This document shows positions 1-8,866 of a stretch of 64,000 bases of DNA, piece by piece; the first letter of the stretch is position 1; every line of letters starts with the position of its first letter. This DNA comes from Pseudomonas chlororaphis subsp. chlororaphis. GTDB lineage: Bacteria > Pseudomonadota > Gammaproteobacteria > Pseudomonadales > Pseudomonadaceae. The translations under genes and the position numbers were made by a program. The DNA lies in contig NZ_CP027712.1 in assembly GCF_003945765.1 (NCBI RefSeq), forward strand, positions 3,720,001-3,784,000. The letters are read 5' to 3'. The notes beneath the pieces are model-generated. The model was not told the origin of the DNA and made no database searches. It worked only from the letters and a program-made list of their open reading frames with translations.

Positions 1-381
1 ATAACGGAAGGCATCGCCGGCTTTGACCGGAATGTAAGGGTCGGTGTATTCGCGGATGCCGCTGGTGACCAGGGTGATCACCTTGTTGCTGCCGCTGAAT
101 TCCGGGTGCTGGGCATACACCGGCTGGTCGAAGATCCCCAGCTTGACGCCCTTGCCGGTATAACCGGCGGCATAGGCCTGCTCGGCATGGATCGCCCCCA
201 GGCCCCATTCGGCGTTGAACTCGGCACTGCGCCAACTGCCGGGATCGCCCGGCTGGCCGCTTTCGACATAAGGCGCGGCCTGGGCGTTACCCGCCACGGC
301 CAGGCCACAGATCAAAGCGCCGCAGGAGGCGCGCACCAGGCTGTTGGCCGCCGGAGCAGCCCCCGTAAATCTGTATTTCAT
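1..381 (-). CDS. pspB: Subtilisin-type autotransporter serine protease, N-terminal part only
   Basis: The gene starts at the ATG at 381 and runs off the left edge, so only about 127 residues are visible. They show an N-terminal signal sequence (hydrophobic stretch ending NAQA, then APYVE) followed by the start of a subtilase domain. The segment GKGVKLGIFDQ aligns with the active-site Asp region of the adjacent protease (GSGVKIGALDSG), with Asp followed by Gln-Pro. An AAGGAAG ribosome site precedes the ATG. In fluorescent pseudomonads the locus order aprA-inh-aprDEF-pspA-pspB is known, which supports the name. The barrel and the rest of the catalytic triad lie outside the window. Confidence 0.8.
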   Translation of the reverse strand, partial: MKYRFTGAAPAANSLVRASCGALICGLAVAGNAQAAPYVESGQPGDPGSWRSAEFNAEWGLGAIHAEQAYAAGYTGKGVKLGIFDQPVYAQHPEFSGSNKVITLVTSGIREYTDPYIPVKAGDAFRY

Positions 382-393
382 CGGTACCTTCCT

Positions 394-443
394 TAGTTGC
401 CTTGCTTAGAAATAGTTGCCTTGCTGGAAATAGTTGCCTTGCT
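394..443. repeat. Three short direct repeats just upstream of pspB
   Basis: The 13-mer TAGTTGCCTTGCT (plus strand) occurs at 394-406, 413-425 and 431-443, with spacings of 19 and 18 bases. The array lies in the leader of pspB, and the copy nearest the gene adjoins its ribosome site. It could be a polymerase-slippage array or a binding site. No function is shown by the sequence. Confidence 0.75.
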
Positions 444-534
444 AGAGGAAACACCGCGCCAGACCCGGCGCGGGTGGTTTTACCGAACAGCCGGCCCGCC
501 AACGGCGAGCCGTGCTGTACCGATAGCGGCTGCC

Positions 535-560
535 GTGTCGACGCGACCTTGCGTCGACAC
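535..560 (-). terminator. Perfect 10-bp hairpin between pspA and pspB
   Basis: GTGTCGACGC (535-544) and GCGTCGACAC (551-560) are perfect inverted repeats with a 6-base loop, 20 bases past the pspA stop codon. There is no clear T-run on either side, so it may be an attenuator or mRNA-stabilising stem rather than a true intrinsic terminator. Confidence 0.45.
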
Positions 561-579
561 GGCGCTGTCAAAAGCCGGG

Positions 580-3567
580 TCAGAACTGCCAGTTCAGGCT
601 CAACCCCGCCCCGTGGTTCTTCTCACGGCTGGCCAGCTGGCCGTTGTAATCCAGGCTCAGGCGCAGGTCCCGGCTCAGCGCCAGGCTGGCATGGGCGCCG
701 ACCAGCGCGGCATTGCGCGGCAGCGAGGTGCTTTCGACGCTGAACGGCGTGCCGCCGGAAGCAAAGGCCAGGTGTTCCTCGGCCCGGGTGTTGCTCAGGT
801 TGTGCTGCCAGCCCAGGGAGCCGGAAAGGTCCAGGCGGGTTTGCCCGGACAGCTCGAGGCTTTTCAGGGCGCGCAGGCCGAGGGTACTGAGTGCGGCTTC
901 GCGACTGTCGCTGCCGCCTTTCAACGCCGCGGCGTCGCCCTTCTCGCTGAAGCTGTCGCGGTGCAGGTGCACGTAGGCCAGGTTGGCGAACGGTTCCAGG
1001 GCCAGCGCCGGCAGGTCGAGGCGATAAGCCGCCTCGCCGAAGACCTGGCTGGTACGGGCATCGACCTTGGCTTTCTGCTTGCCGCTGACTTCGCCGAACT
1101 GCAGGTCGCGCTTGACGTCGGCGCGATGCCAGCTGTGGGCCGCGCCCGCGCTCAGGCGCCAGGCGCCCAGCTCGTGGCCGAGGTAGGTGCCCAGGTGATA
1201 GCTGTCCACCGAGGCTTTGGAATGGGTGCCGCCGCCCATGCTCAGGGAGCTGTCGCTGTAGCCGACGAAGGCGCCCAGGCGCGTGCTGTCGCTGAGCGCG
1301 CCATCAGCCCCCAGCAGCAACCCGCCGATGGACGTGTTGTAGCCCTCGGTGTCGTGGCTGCCGTCGTTCTTGCCCCAGGCGCCCAGCACCTTGAGCCAGA
1401 GGTTGCCCTCGCTCTGCACCACCGTGCCCGGGACCTGCAGACGCTCGCCAACCGCATCGCGCAGCTGCCGGCTGTCGTTGAGCAGCATCGAACCCAGCGC
1501 CGGGTAGATTTCCCCGGACAGCTGCTGGAACGCCTGTTGCGCCACACCGGCGCTCGGCGAGCGCAGCAGGCTTTCATACACCGGGTTACCGGCCCCCAGT
1601 TGCTCGGCGGCGGCCGCCACCGAGCGCTGGTTCGGGGTCAGGCCGACACTGGCGAACGAGGTGGCGTTACGCCCGATGCTCAGCTGCACGCCGCTGGCCG
1701 AATAATCGAGGCTGCCGCCGAGGAACAGATAGTTCGGTTCCACCGAGCCGAAGCGCCCGTCGATGCCGTTCGCCGCCTGGAGGATCTGGTACTGGCTGCC
1801 GATCAGGCTTTGCGTCTGTTGCAGGCTGAGCAGCTGCGGGCTGTTTTCCAGGGCCAGGGTGACCCCGGCGCCGTTGAGGGTGGCCTTGCCGCCAGCGACG
1901 ATGCGGTCGCTGCTGGTGGGCGACAGCTCCACGGCATAGGTCGAGCCCGGCTGGAAGGTCACGTCCCCCGCCACCTGCAAGGTGCCGATGGAGTTGCCCG
2001 GCGCCACGGTGGCGCCGCTGTTGGCCAGCAGCGCGCCGATGCGGCCGGAACCGCCGAGGGTGCCGCCGTCATTGACCGTGACACTGGAAGCCAGCGAGCC
2101 ATTGACTGTCAGCAAACCGCCGTTGACCGTGGTCGCGCCGCGATAGCTGTTGTTGCCGCTGAGCACCAGCCAGCCGGCGCCGGACTTGATCAGGCTGCCC
2201 TCGTACACCCGCTGCGCGGCGGCCGCGTCGCGGGCCATGCCGACGGCGTAGTCGGTCTTGTCCTGCTGGCTGGCGCCGGCGCCCAGGCCGTTTTCCCAGC
2301 CCTTGTCCTTCAGGGTCTGTTGCCAGGCCGCGTGTTCGGCGGCGTCCTCGCCCTGGCGCTGCAGCAGCGCCTTGTCCGAGATGTCGTTGCTCCAGACATC
2401 GCCCTGCCCGGCACCCAGGTTGGCGTCGAACGATCCCAGCAACTGCCCGGGACCCTGCATGGCCCGCTCCAGGTTGGGCACGCCCCAGCCGACCAGGCTG
2501 GTGGGCGCCTCGGTGATCGAGCCGTCCAGCTGGGTGGCGGTGGTCAGCAGCACCTCCAGGGCCTGCTGGTTATTCATGTAGGGATAACGCTCCATCACCA
2601 GGGCCAGCGCGCCCGTGGCATGGGGCGCGGCCATCGAGGTGCCGGACTTGGTGGCGTAACCGCCGCCGGGCACTGTGCTGGAGATCAGCCGCCCGGGCGC
2701 GGCCACGCACCAGTACTTGGCGATGCCGCACTGGTTGTAGCGCTGCTGGTTATTGGCATCCAGGCCGGACACCGCCAGCCAGTGGCCTTCCAGCTCCGGC
2801 TGGAAGTACGGCAGCGCCGCGCGCACGCTGGCGTTGGCGTAACCGCTGTTACCGGCGCTGAACACGTTGATCACGCCCTGGCGCGATATATCGGCTGCCG
2901 CGTCCAGCCAGGTGACCTGGCCATAGTGCTGGGCATAGGCGGCGTGCAAGTCGCCCAGGGTCTGGTAGCTGACACCCGGCGGCTGGCTGCCCCAGCTGTT
3001 GTTGATGGCGCGCACCCCGGCATCCGCCAGGGCGCCGTACACCGCCTTGAAATACTGCGGGTCCGGGGTCGGGCCGAACAGGAAGCTGTCGTTCTTGTTG
3101 GTGTTGCCCACGTAGACCTGGGCATTGAAGGCCACGCCGTGCATGCCAACGCCGTCGCGGGCCGCGCCCATGGTGCCGGTGACATGGGTGCCATGGCTGT
3201 CGTTGTTGCCGTTGAGCACCCCGGAGACGCTGAACGGCGTGCCATCGACATAGCTGCCGGAGGCGGTGACCCCGTGGAAGCGCTCGGGCGAGGCTTCGCC
3301 ATGGCTGGCGTCGAAGCCCGAGTCGAGGGCACCGATCTTCACCCCGCTGCCGGTGATGCCGGCGGCATAGGCGGAGCTGGCGCGCATGCGCTCCAGGCCC
3401 CAGTCCTGGGTGTATTCGGCCGATTGCCAGCTGGCCGGCACCCCCAACTGGCCGGTTTCCTGGTACTGCGCCTGGGCCATGCCCGGCAGTGCTACCGCCG
3501 ACAGCGTGGAGCAAGCGAGCAACGAGCGGCGACTCAGCGCCTTGAGCTGATAAAAGCGTCTATCCAT
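580..3567 (-). CDS. pspA: Subtilisin-like autotransporter serine protease
   Basis: 995 residues. A signal peptide (about 1-34, ending MAQAQ) precedes a peptidase S8 domain with the triad visible: Asp82 in GALDSGFD, His125 in DSHGTHVTG and Ser311 in SGTSMAAPHATG. A passenger segment near residues 455-490 (SGAGWLVLSGNNSYRG) is the autotransporter-associated repeat type. The C-terminal 260 or so residues are rich in alternating aromatic and small residues and end in Phe, as expected of an outer-membrane beta-barrel. The protein therefore exports its own protease domain to the cell surface. It follows aprF by 72 bases on the same strand. The name follows the known aprA-aprDEF-pspAB gene order; EprS-like is an equivalent description. 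Confidence 0.9.
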   Translation of the reverse strand: MDRRFYQLKALSRRSLLACSTLSAVALPGMAQAQYQETGQLGVPASWQSAEYTQDWGLERMRASSAYAAGITGSGVKIGALDSGFDASHGEASPERFHGVTASGSYVDGTPFSVSGVLNGNNDSHGTHVTGTMGAARDGVGMHGVAFNAQVYVGNTNKNDSFLFGPTPDPQYFKAVYGALADAGVRAINNSWGSQPPGVSYQTLGDLHAAYAQHYGQVTWLDAAADISRQGVINVFSAGNSGYANASVRAALPYFQPELEGHWLAVSGLDANNQQRYNQCGIAKYWCVAAPGRLISSTVPGGGYATKSGTSMAAPHATGALALVMERYPYMNNQQALEVLLTTATQLDGSITEAPTSLVGWGVPNLERAMQGPGQLLGSFDANLGAGQGDVWSNDISDKALLQRQGEDAAEHAAWQQTLKDKGWENGLGAGASQQDKTDYAVGMARDAAAAQRVYEGSLIKSGAGWLVLSGNNSYRGATTVNGGLLTVNGSLASSVTVNDGGTLGGSGRIGALLANSGATVAPGNSIGTLQVAGDVTFQPGSTYAVELSPTSSDRIVAGGKATLNGAGVTLALENSPQLLSLQQTQSLIGSQYQILQAANGIDGRFGSVEPNYLFLGGSLDYSASGVQLSIGRNATSFASVGLTPNQRSVAAAAEQLGAGNPVYESLLRSPSAGVAQQAFQQLSGEIYPALGSMLLNDSRQLRDAVGERLQVPGTVVQSEGNLWLKVLGAWGKNDGSHDTEGYNTSIGGLLLGADGALSDSTRLGAFVGYSDSSLSMGGGTHSKASVDSYHLGTYLGHELGAWRLSAGAAHSWHRADVKRDLQFGEVSGKQKAKVDARTSQVFGEAAYRLDLPALALEPFANLAYVHLHRDSFSEKGDAAALKGGSDSREAALSTLGLRALKSLELSGQTRLDLSGSLGWQHNLSNTRAEEHLAFASGGTPFSVESTSLPRNAALVGAHASLALSRDLRLSLDYNGQLASREKNHGAGLSLNWQF

Positions 3568-3639
3568 GTGATGACTTCTCGTTTTTTGTTTTTGTCGAAA
3601 ATGTCAGGTCGGGCCGCCCGCGGCCGCCTTTTTGTCAGT

Positions 3640-4995
3640 TCATGAGCCGGGCCTGAAGGCTTCGTCGACCCGGGCCAGGTCGTCTTCACGCAGGGTGCCT
3701 GCGTAGTAGTGCAACTTGGTCCAGGCCATCAAATAGTCGTAGCGGGCCTGCGCCAGGTCGCGGCGCGTGGTGTACAGCTGCTGTTCGGCGTTCAGCGCGT
3801 CGAGGTTGACCCGTTCGCCGCCGAGGATGCTCTGCTTGGTCGAGACCACCAGGGCCTCGGCCGAGGTCAGCGCCTTCTGATAAGCCCGCAGCTTGCTGAC
3901 CCCGGACAAGCAAGCGCTGAACTGGCGCCGCAGCTCGATCAGGGTGGTGCGGGTCTGCGAATCCAGCTCGTACTCGGCTTGCTCCATCGTCCGGCTGGCC
4001 TGGCGGGTGGCCGCCGAGACACCGCCACCGGCGTACAGCGGCATGCTGATTTCGATGCCGATGGTGTTGGTGTCGTAGCGCTGGTTGTAAGTGTTGCCGC
4101 TTTCCGACTCGACCCGGCGCGAGGTGGCATAGGCGCTGAGCCGCGGCAGATGGCCGGCGCGATTGCGCTCGATCTCGTAACGCGCCACTTCCACGGCCTG
4201 GCGCTGGGAGGCCAGGTTCGGGTTGTTACTGATCGCCAGTTCATGCCAGGCGTCGTAGTTGGCCGGCGACAGGGTGAAGGACTCGAAACGCTCGCGCAGC
4301 GGGTCGAGGTCGCGGATGTCCACGGTCGGCACGCCGATCAGCGCGCCCAGTTCGCGCAGCGCCGCGTCCTGCTCGTCGCGGGCCTCGATCTCCTCGGCGG
4401 TGGCCAGCTCGTAGCGCGACTCCGCTTCGAGGATGTCGGTGCGGGTGCCCTCGCCCTGGCGAAACATGTGCTCGTTCTGCTGGAACTGCTGCTCGAAGGC
4501 CTTCTTCTTGGCCAGGGCGATCTCGATCTGGTCCTGGGCGAACAGCGCCTGGGTGTAGTAGGTCAGCACCCGTACCAGCAGCTCCTGGCTCTTGCCGCGA
4601 AAGTTCTCGTCGGCGAACAGCGCCTGGGCCACACCCTTGCGGTAGGAGGCATAGGCCTCGTAGTCGATCAGCGGCTGTTGCAGGGTGAAGGTGGAGCCGT
4701 AGCTGTCGTAGTTGCGGTCATCGTGGCTGGTGCCGCCGCGGCCGTCGGGCACGGTGGCCTGGGAGTTGTTGCGGCCCTTGTTGTAGCTGTAGTTGAGTTT
4801 CGGCAGCAGCCCGGCGCGGCCGATGATGCGGTTCTCCAGGCCGGCATCGCGCTCCTTGATCGCGCCGAGAAACACCGGGTCGTTGCGCAAGGCCTGTTCA
4901 TAGACCTGGAACGGCCCCATGGCCTGGGCGTGGGTGCATACCAGTAAAGCGACTGTGGCTCCGAAGATGGAAAGCTGACTCATGCGACGGAACAT
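3640..4995 (-). CDS. aprF: Type I secretion outer-membrane channel AprF
   Basis: 451 residues of the TolC family, with a short signal peptide (ending THAQA) and long alpha-helical, coiled-coil-rich repeats. It forms the outer-membrane tunnel of the AprDEF exporter for the alkaline protease. The upstream ATG at 4995 is used here because GAGG lies 8 bases before it. A second ATG at 4983 (MSQLS) is also possible and would give a cleaner signal peptide. The gene starts 2 bases after the aprE stop, so the two are almost certainly co-translated. Confidence 0.93.
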   Translation of the reverse strand: MFRRMSQLSIFGATVALLVCTHAQAMGPFQVYEQALRNDPVFLGAIKERDAGLENRIIGRAGLLPKLNYSYNKGRNNSQATVPDGRGGTSHDDRNYDSYGSTFTLQQPLIDYEAYASYRKGVAQALFADENFRGKSQELLVRVLTYYTQALFAQDQIEIALAKKKAFEQQFQQNEHMFRQGEGTRTDILEAESRYELATAEEIEARDEQDAALRELGALIGVPTVDIRDLDPLRERFESFTLSPANYDAWHELAISNNPNLASQRQAVEVARYEIERNRAGHLPRLSAYATSRRVESESGNTYNQRYDTNTIGIEISMPLYAGGGVSAATRQASRTMEQAEYELDSQTRTTLIELRRQFSACLSGVSKLRAYQKALTSAEALVVSTKQSILGGERVNLDALNAEQQLYTTRRDLAQARYDYLMAWTKLHYYAGTLREDDLARVDEAFRPGS

Positions 4996-4997
4996 CC

Positions 4998-6332
4998 TTA
5001 TTCCTCGGTCAATGCGGAACCCGCCCGGTCGAGCAGGGGTTTGAACAGGTAGTTGAGCAGCGAGCGCTCGCCGGTACGGACGAACATCTCCGCCGGCATG
5101 CCCGGCTTGATCACCAGGCCGTTGAGCTTTTCCATGGCCTGGTCGCTGACGCTGCTGCGCAGCACGTAGTACGGCACCCCGGTCTTTTCATCGACCATCT
5201 GGTCGGCGGAGATCAGGCTGACCTCGCCGGACACCCGCGGCGTGCGGCTCTGGTTGAAGGCGGTGAACAGGATGTCCACCGGCAGGTGGCTGCCGACCTT
5301 GTCGATCAGGTTCACCGGCAGGTGCCCTTCCACTTCCAGGCGAGTGCCCTGGGGCACGATCTCCAGCAGGTTTTCCCCGGGGCGCACCACGGCGCCTTCG
5401 GTGTGCACCCCGAGGTTGACCGCGATGCCGTCGGCCGGCGCGAGGATTTCGCTGTGCTGCAGGTCGAAACCGGCCGAGGTCAGCTGCTGTTCCAGGGTCA
5501 GGCTTTTCAGCTGGGCTTCGGCCAACTGGCTGCGCACTTCCTTCTGGTATTCCTCGCCGTGCTGCTGCAACTTGAGCCGCGACTCGAGAATGCCCTGCTC
5601 CACCCGCCCGCTTTCACCGGTGTTCTGCGCCAGTTCCTGCTGCACCTGGGACAGCTGGCGCTGGTACTCCATCAGGCGGTTGCGCGGAATGTAGCCGTTA
5701 TCCGCCAGGGGTTGCAGGTTGGCCAGTTGCTGGCGCAGGGACTCGGCCTGGTTGTTGAGGTCGGTACGCGCGCGGCGCATCCCGGCCAGTTGCGCGGTGG
5801 CGCCTTCGATATTGGCGCGGATCCCGGCCTGCTCGCGGGCGAAGGCTTCGCGCCGGCTGCTGAACAGTTGCCGCTGGCCTTCCAGCACCAGGGCCAGGCG
5901 TGGATCGGGATCGGCGCTCAGGGCCTCGGGGAAATTCACCTGCTTGAGGTTGTCGCGTTCGCTCTGCCAGCGCGCCAGGCTGGCCCAGGCCATGCGGTAC
6001 TGCGCCTGCAGCGACTGCACATCGGCTTCGACCTGGGTCTGGTCCAGGCGGAACAGCGGCTGGCCCTGCTTCACCGCCTCGCCTTCACGCACCAGGATCC
6101 GGCTGACCACCCCGCCGCTCATGGATTGCACGGCCTTGCGCTTGCCCGAGACCACCACCGTGCCTTGCACCGGGATGCCCTGGTCCAGCGGCGCCAGGGC
6201 CGCCCAGAGAAAAAAGCTTCCGGCGCCGGCCAGTGCCAGGACCCAGCCCATGCGCGCGAAAAACCGCGCATCGCGCTCGGGACGCTCCGGCGCGTAACCT
6301 TGTTCGATCATCATTTCGCTGTCCTTGCTCAT
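4998..6332 (-). CDS. aprE: Type I secretion membrane-fusion protein AprE
   Basis: 444 residues of the HlyD family. One transmembrane helix near residues 30-50 follows a cytoplasmic tail. A lipoyl-like half motif comes next (IPVQGTVVVSGKRKAV), then a long periplasmic coiled coil rich in Gln, Glu and Leu (about 100-290), then the second lipoyl half and the beta domain. It links the AprD ABC transporter to AprF. Its ATG overlaps the aprD stop as ATGA, which indicates translational coupling. Confidence 0.94.
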   Translation of the reverse strand: MSKDSEMMIEQGYAPERPERDARFFARMGWVLALAGAGSFFLWAALAPLDQGIPVQGTVVVSGKRKAVQSMSGGVVSRILVREGEAVKQGQPLFRLDQTQVEADVQSLQAQYRMAWASLARWQSERDNLKQVNFPEALSADPDPRLALVLEGQRQLFSSRREAFAREQAGIRANIEGATAQLAGMRRARTDLNNQAESLRQQLANLQPLADNGYIPRNRLMEYQRQLSQVQQELAQNTGESGRVEQGILESRLKLQQHGEEYQKEVRSQLAEAQLKSLTLEQQLTSAGFDLQHSEILAPADGIAVNLGVHTEGAVVRPGENLLEIVPQGTRLEVEGHLPVNLIDKVGSHLPVDILFTAFNQSRTPRVSGEVSLISADQMVDEKTGVPYYVLRSSVSDQAMEKLNGLVIKPGMPAEMFVRTGERSLLNYLFKPLLDRAGSALTEE

Positions 6333-8137
6333 GCGCCTGGGTTCCGTGTCGGGGCCTGATACTGGCGGCTCATGCTCAAGCCGCCCGGGGCCGTCGGGGC
6401 CGAGGTTTTTTCCCGCTGCTGCTCCTGGTTTTGGGCCTGGTTTTGGTGTTGTGCCTGGGCACCACTGGACAGCGCCTTGAGCACTTCCTGGCTCGGGCCG
6501 AAGGCCTGCAGGTGCCCTTCGTTGAGCACCAGCAGCTTGTCGGCCTGGGCCAGCGCCGAGGAACGATGGGTGACCAGGATCACGCTGGTGCCCTGGGCCT
6601 TCATCTGCGCGATGGCCGACGCCAGGGCGCTTTCGCCCACGGTGTCGAGGTTGGAGTTCGGCTCGTCGAGCACCACCAGGCGCGGCTGGCCATACAGCGC
6701 TCGGGCCAGGGCCACGCGCTGCTTCTGGCCGCCGGACAGGCCGCTGCCGTCATCGCCCAGCAGGGTGTCGTAGCCCTGGGGCAGGCGCAGGATCAGTTCG
6801 TGCACGCCGGCCTGTTGCGCGGCCTGCACCACCTGCTGCGGGTCGGCTTCCTGAAAGCGCGCGATGTTCTCGGCGATGCTCCCGGAAAACAGCTCGATGT
6901 CCTGGGGCAGATAACCGATGTGAGGCCCCAGTTCGTTGCGGTTCCAGCGATGGATATCGGCGCCGTCCAGGCGCACCGTGCCGGCCAGGGTCGGCCATAC
7001 GCCCACCAGCACCCGGGCCAGGGTGGACTTGCCGGAGCCGGAAGCGCCGAGCACCCCCAGCACCTCCCCCGCCCCGAGGTTGAAACTGACCTGCTGCAAG
7101 GTCGCCATGCGCTTGCCCGGCGGGCCGGCGCTGACCTGCTCGAAGCTCACCTGGCCCTTGGGCGCCGGCAGCGACATCGCCGTGTCGCTCGGCGGGAAGG
7201 CTTGCAGCAGCGAGTCCAGGCGCTGATAGGCCAGCTTGGCGGAACTCCACTGCTTCCAGACGGCGATCAACTGGTCGATCGGGCTCAGCACCCGGCCCAT
7301 CAGGATCGAGCCGGCGATCATCATCCCGGCGGTCATGTCACCCTTGATCACCAGCAAGGCCCCCAGGCCCAGCACCAGCGATTGCAGGCACAGGCGCAGG
7401 GTCTTGCTCAGCGAGCTGATGACCGCGCCGGTGTCGCTGGCCTGGTTCTGCAGGCCGAGAAAGCGCGAATGCACCTCGAACCAGCGCTTGCGCAGCGCGC
7501 CGAGCATGCCCATGGCCTGGATGGTCTCGGCATTGTGCAGGTGGCTGGTGGCCAGTTGCGTGGATTTCTGCGAATAACCGCTGGCCTCGCCCAGGGGCTT
7601 CTTGGTCATCGCCTCATTGAGGTACGCCAGGGCGATCAGCAATACCGCGCCCGCGGTGGCGAACACCCCCAGCCAGGTATTGAACAGGAAGATCACGAAC
7701 AGGTAGATGGGGAACCAGGGCGCGTCGAAGAAGGCGAACAGCGCAGGACCGGTGACGAACTGGCGGATATGGGTCAGGTCGCCCAGGGACTGCCCGGCGT
7801 GGCCTTCGCCGCGAAACAGGTTGCGCTCGAACGCCGCCTGGTAGACCCGCAGGTTGAAACGCCGCTCCAGCTGGCTGCCGATGCGAATGACGATAAAGCT
7901 GCGCACCACCTCCAGCAGGCCGATGAACGCGAAGAACCCGACCACCATCAGCGACAGCATCGCCAGGGTGGTTTCGTTCTGCGAGGAAAGGACCCGGTCG
8001 TAGACCTGGAGCATGTAGATCGAGGGGACCAGCATCAGCACGTTGATCAGGGCGGTGAAACACCCGACGCTGATCAGAATGCCTTTGTAATCGCCCAGTG
8101 CCTTGAACAGCGGTGCAGTGGTCTTCGCCATCTTCAT
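6329..8137 (-). CDS. aprD: Type I secretion ABC transporter AprD
   Basis: 602 residues from the ATG at 8137, chosen because AGGA lies 7 bases upstream; an upstream in-frame extension to 8212 has no ribosome site. The N-terminal half has the six-helix ABC exporter membrane domain. The C-terminal half holds the ATPase, with Walker A (GASGSGKST), signature LSGGQKQRVALARAL and Walker B ending VVLDEP. It is the inner-membrane motor that exports AprA by its C-terminal signal. The last 40 residues are Gln-rich and low in complexity. It lies 240 bases downstream of aprI; that interval is AT-richer than its surroundings and shows no gene. Confidence 0.95.
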   Translation of the reverse strand: MKMAKTTAPLFKALGDYKGILISVGCFTALINVLMLVPSIYMLQVYDRVLSSQNETTLAMLSLMVVGFFAFIGLLEVVRSFIVIRIGSQLERRFNLRVYQAAFERNLFRGEGHAGQSLGDLTHIRQFVTGPALFAFFDAPWFPIYLFVIFLFNTWLGVFATAGAVLLIALAYLNEAMTKKPLGEASGYSQKSTQLATSHLHNAETIQAMGMLGALRKRWFEVHSRFLGLQNQASDTGAVISSLSKTLRLCLQSLVLGLGALLVIKGDMTAGMMIAGSILMGRVLSPIDQLIAVWKQWSSAKLAYQRLDSLLQAFPPSDTAMSLPAPKGQVSFEQVSAGPPGKRMATLQQVSFNLGAGEVLGVLGASGSGKSTLARVLVGVWPTLAGTVRLDGADIHRWNRNELGPHIGYLPQDIELFSGSIAENIARFQEADPQQVVQAAQQAGVHELILRLPQGYDTLLGDDGSGLSGGQKQRVALARALYGQPRLVVLDEPNSNLDTVGESALASAIAQMKAQGTSVILVTHRSSALAQADKLLVLNEGHLQAFGPSQEVLKALSSGAQAQHQNQAQNQEQQREKTSAPTAPGGLSMSRQYQAPTRNPGA

Positions 8138-8377
8138 TGGTCTTTCCTGAGCTGTAATATCCCGTGCCAGGGGCGCAGGACAAATAAACCGCCCGTACTT
8201 GAGTCGGGACATTATTGGATTTATTGCGGCGGACAGGCGAAAGAACTCTACCGTCAGACGAAACGGAGTTCTAGTTATTTAGTTGTCTTTAATCGAACGA
8301 AGGACATCGCGTATATGGCACTGCCTTATACGCTTATCCATACAGATACATTTAAAGATGCATACAGCCGCGATAAC

Positions 8378-8761
8378 TCAGGGTGCGCGCTGCAATATAA
8401 TCGTGATGCCTGATTTCAAAGTGCCTTGATATAAGCCTTCTTTCTGGCGACTTAGAAAGATGATCTTCGAACCCTCTTTGCCGGTCACGGCAATACCGTC
8501 CGGCTCGGGAAACCAGCCAATGGCCGTATCGCCCAGCCAGGCGGAAAAACACTCGGCGCCGGCACCCAGGGTGCCGTTCAGCTCGAGGTCCAGGGCACAG
8601 TGGTTGGCAGGTTGCGCCGGCTGCGACAGTTGCCAGTGCCCGGCCAGTTCCGCGGGGTCCGCCAATCTCAGGCTGCTTGCCATGCTTGTCTCTCCATAAA
8701 ACATCATCAGTGTTGCGATCAGGTACGCGCCGGCCTTAGCGATCAAGGCAGTTCGAATCAT
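8378..8761 (-). CDS. aprI: Periplasmic alkaline protease inhibitor (Inh family)
   Basis: 127 residues. A signal peptide (about 1-28, ending TSMA) precedes an 8-stranded beta-barrel-type inhibitor domain. The mature N-terminus (SSLRLADPAELAG) is the arm that, in this family, inserts into the protease active-site cleft. Two Cys residues (NHC and AEC) can form the conserved disulfide. The protein protects the periplasm from prematurely folded AprA. It sits between aprA (105 bases upstream) and aprD, in the order known from related species. Confidence 0.92.
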   Translation of the reverse strand: MIRTALIAKAGAYLIATLMMFYGETSMASSLRLADPAELAGHWQLSQPAQPANHCALDLELNGTLGAGAECFSAWLGDTAIGWFPEPDGIAVTGKEGSKIIFLSRQKEGLYQGTLKSGITIILQRAP

Positions 8762-8866
8762 AAGGGGTTAGCTCCGGGCCACAGCCTCAGGCAGTTCGCC
8801 TGTCAATGCAAGGTCAGAGGGCGACGCCTGAGCGCCACCCTCCTTCTTTTACCTTACCGCAATGAC

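Noticed and set aside
397..3645. 1082-codon plus-strand open frame over the pspA gene
   Set aside because: It is the antisense shadow of pspA. It is rich in Ala, Gly, Gln and Val with no recognisable domain, while the minus strand has a complete catalytic triad and barrel.
6233..8413. 726-codon plus-strand frame over aprD/aprE
   Set aside because: Antisense to aprD, which carries all ABC ATPase motifs.
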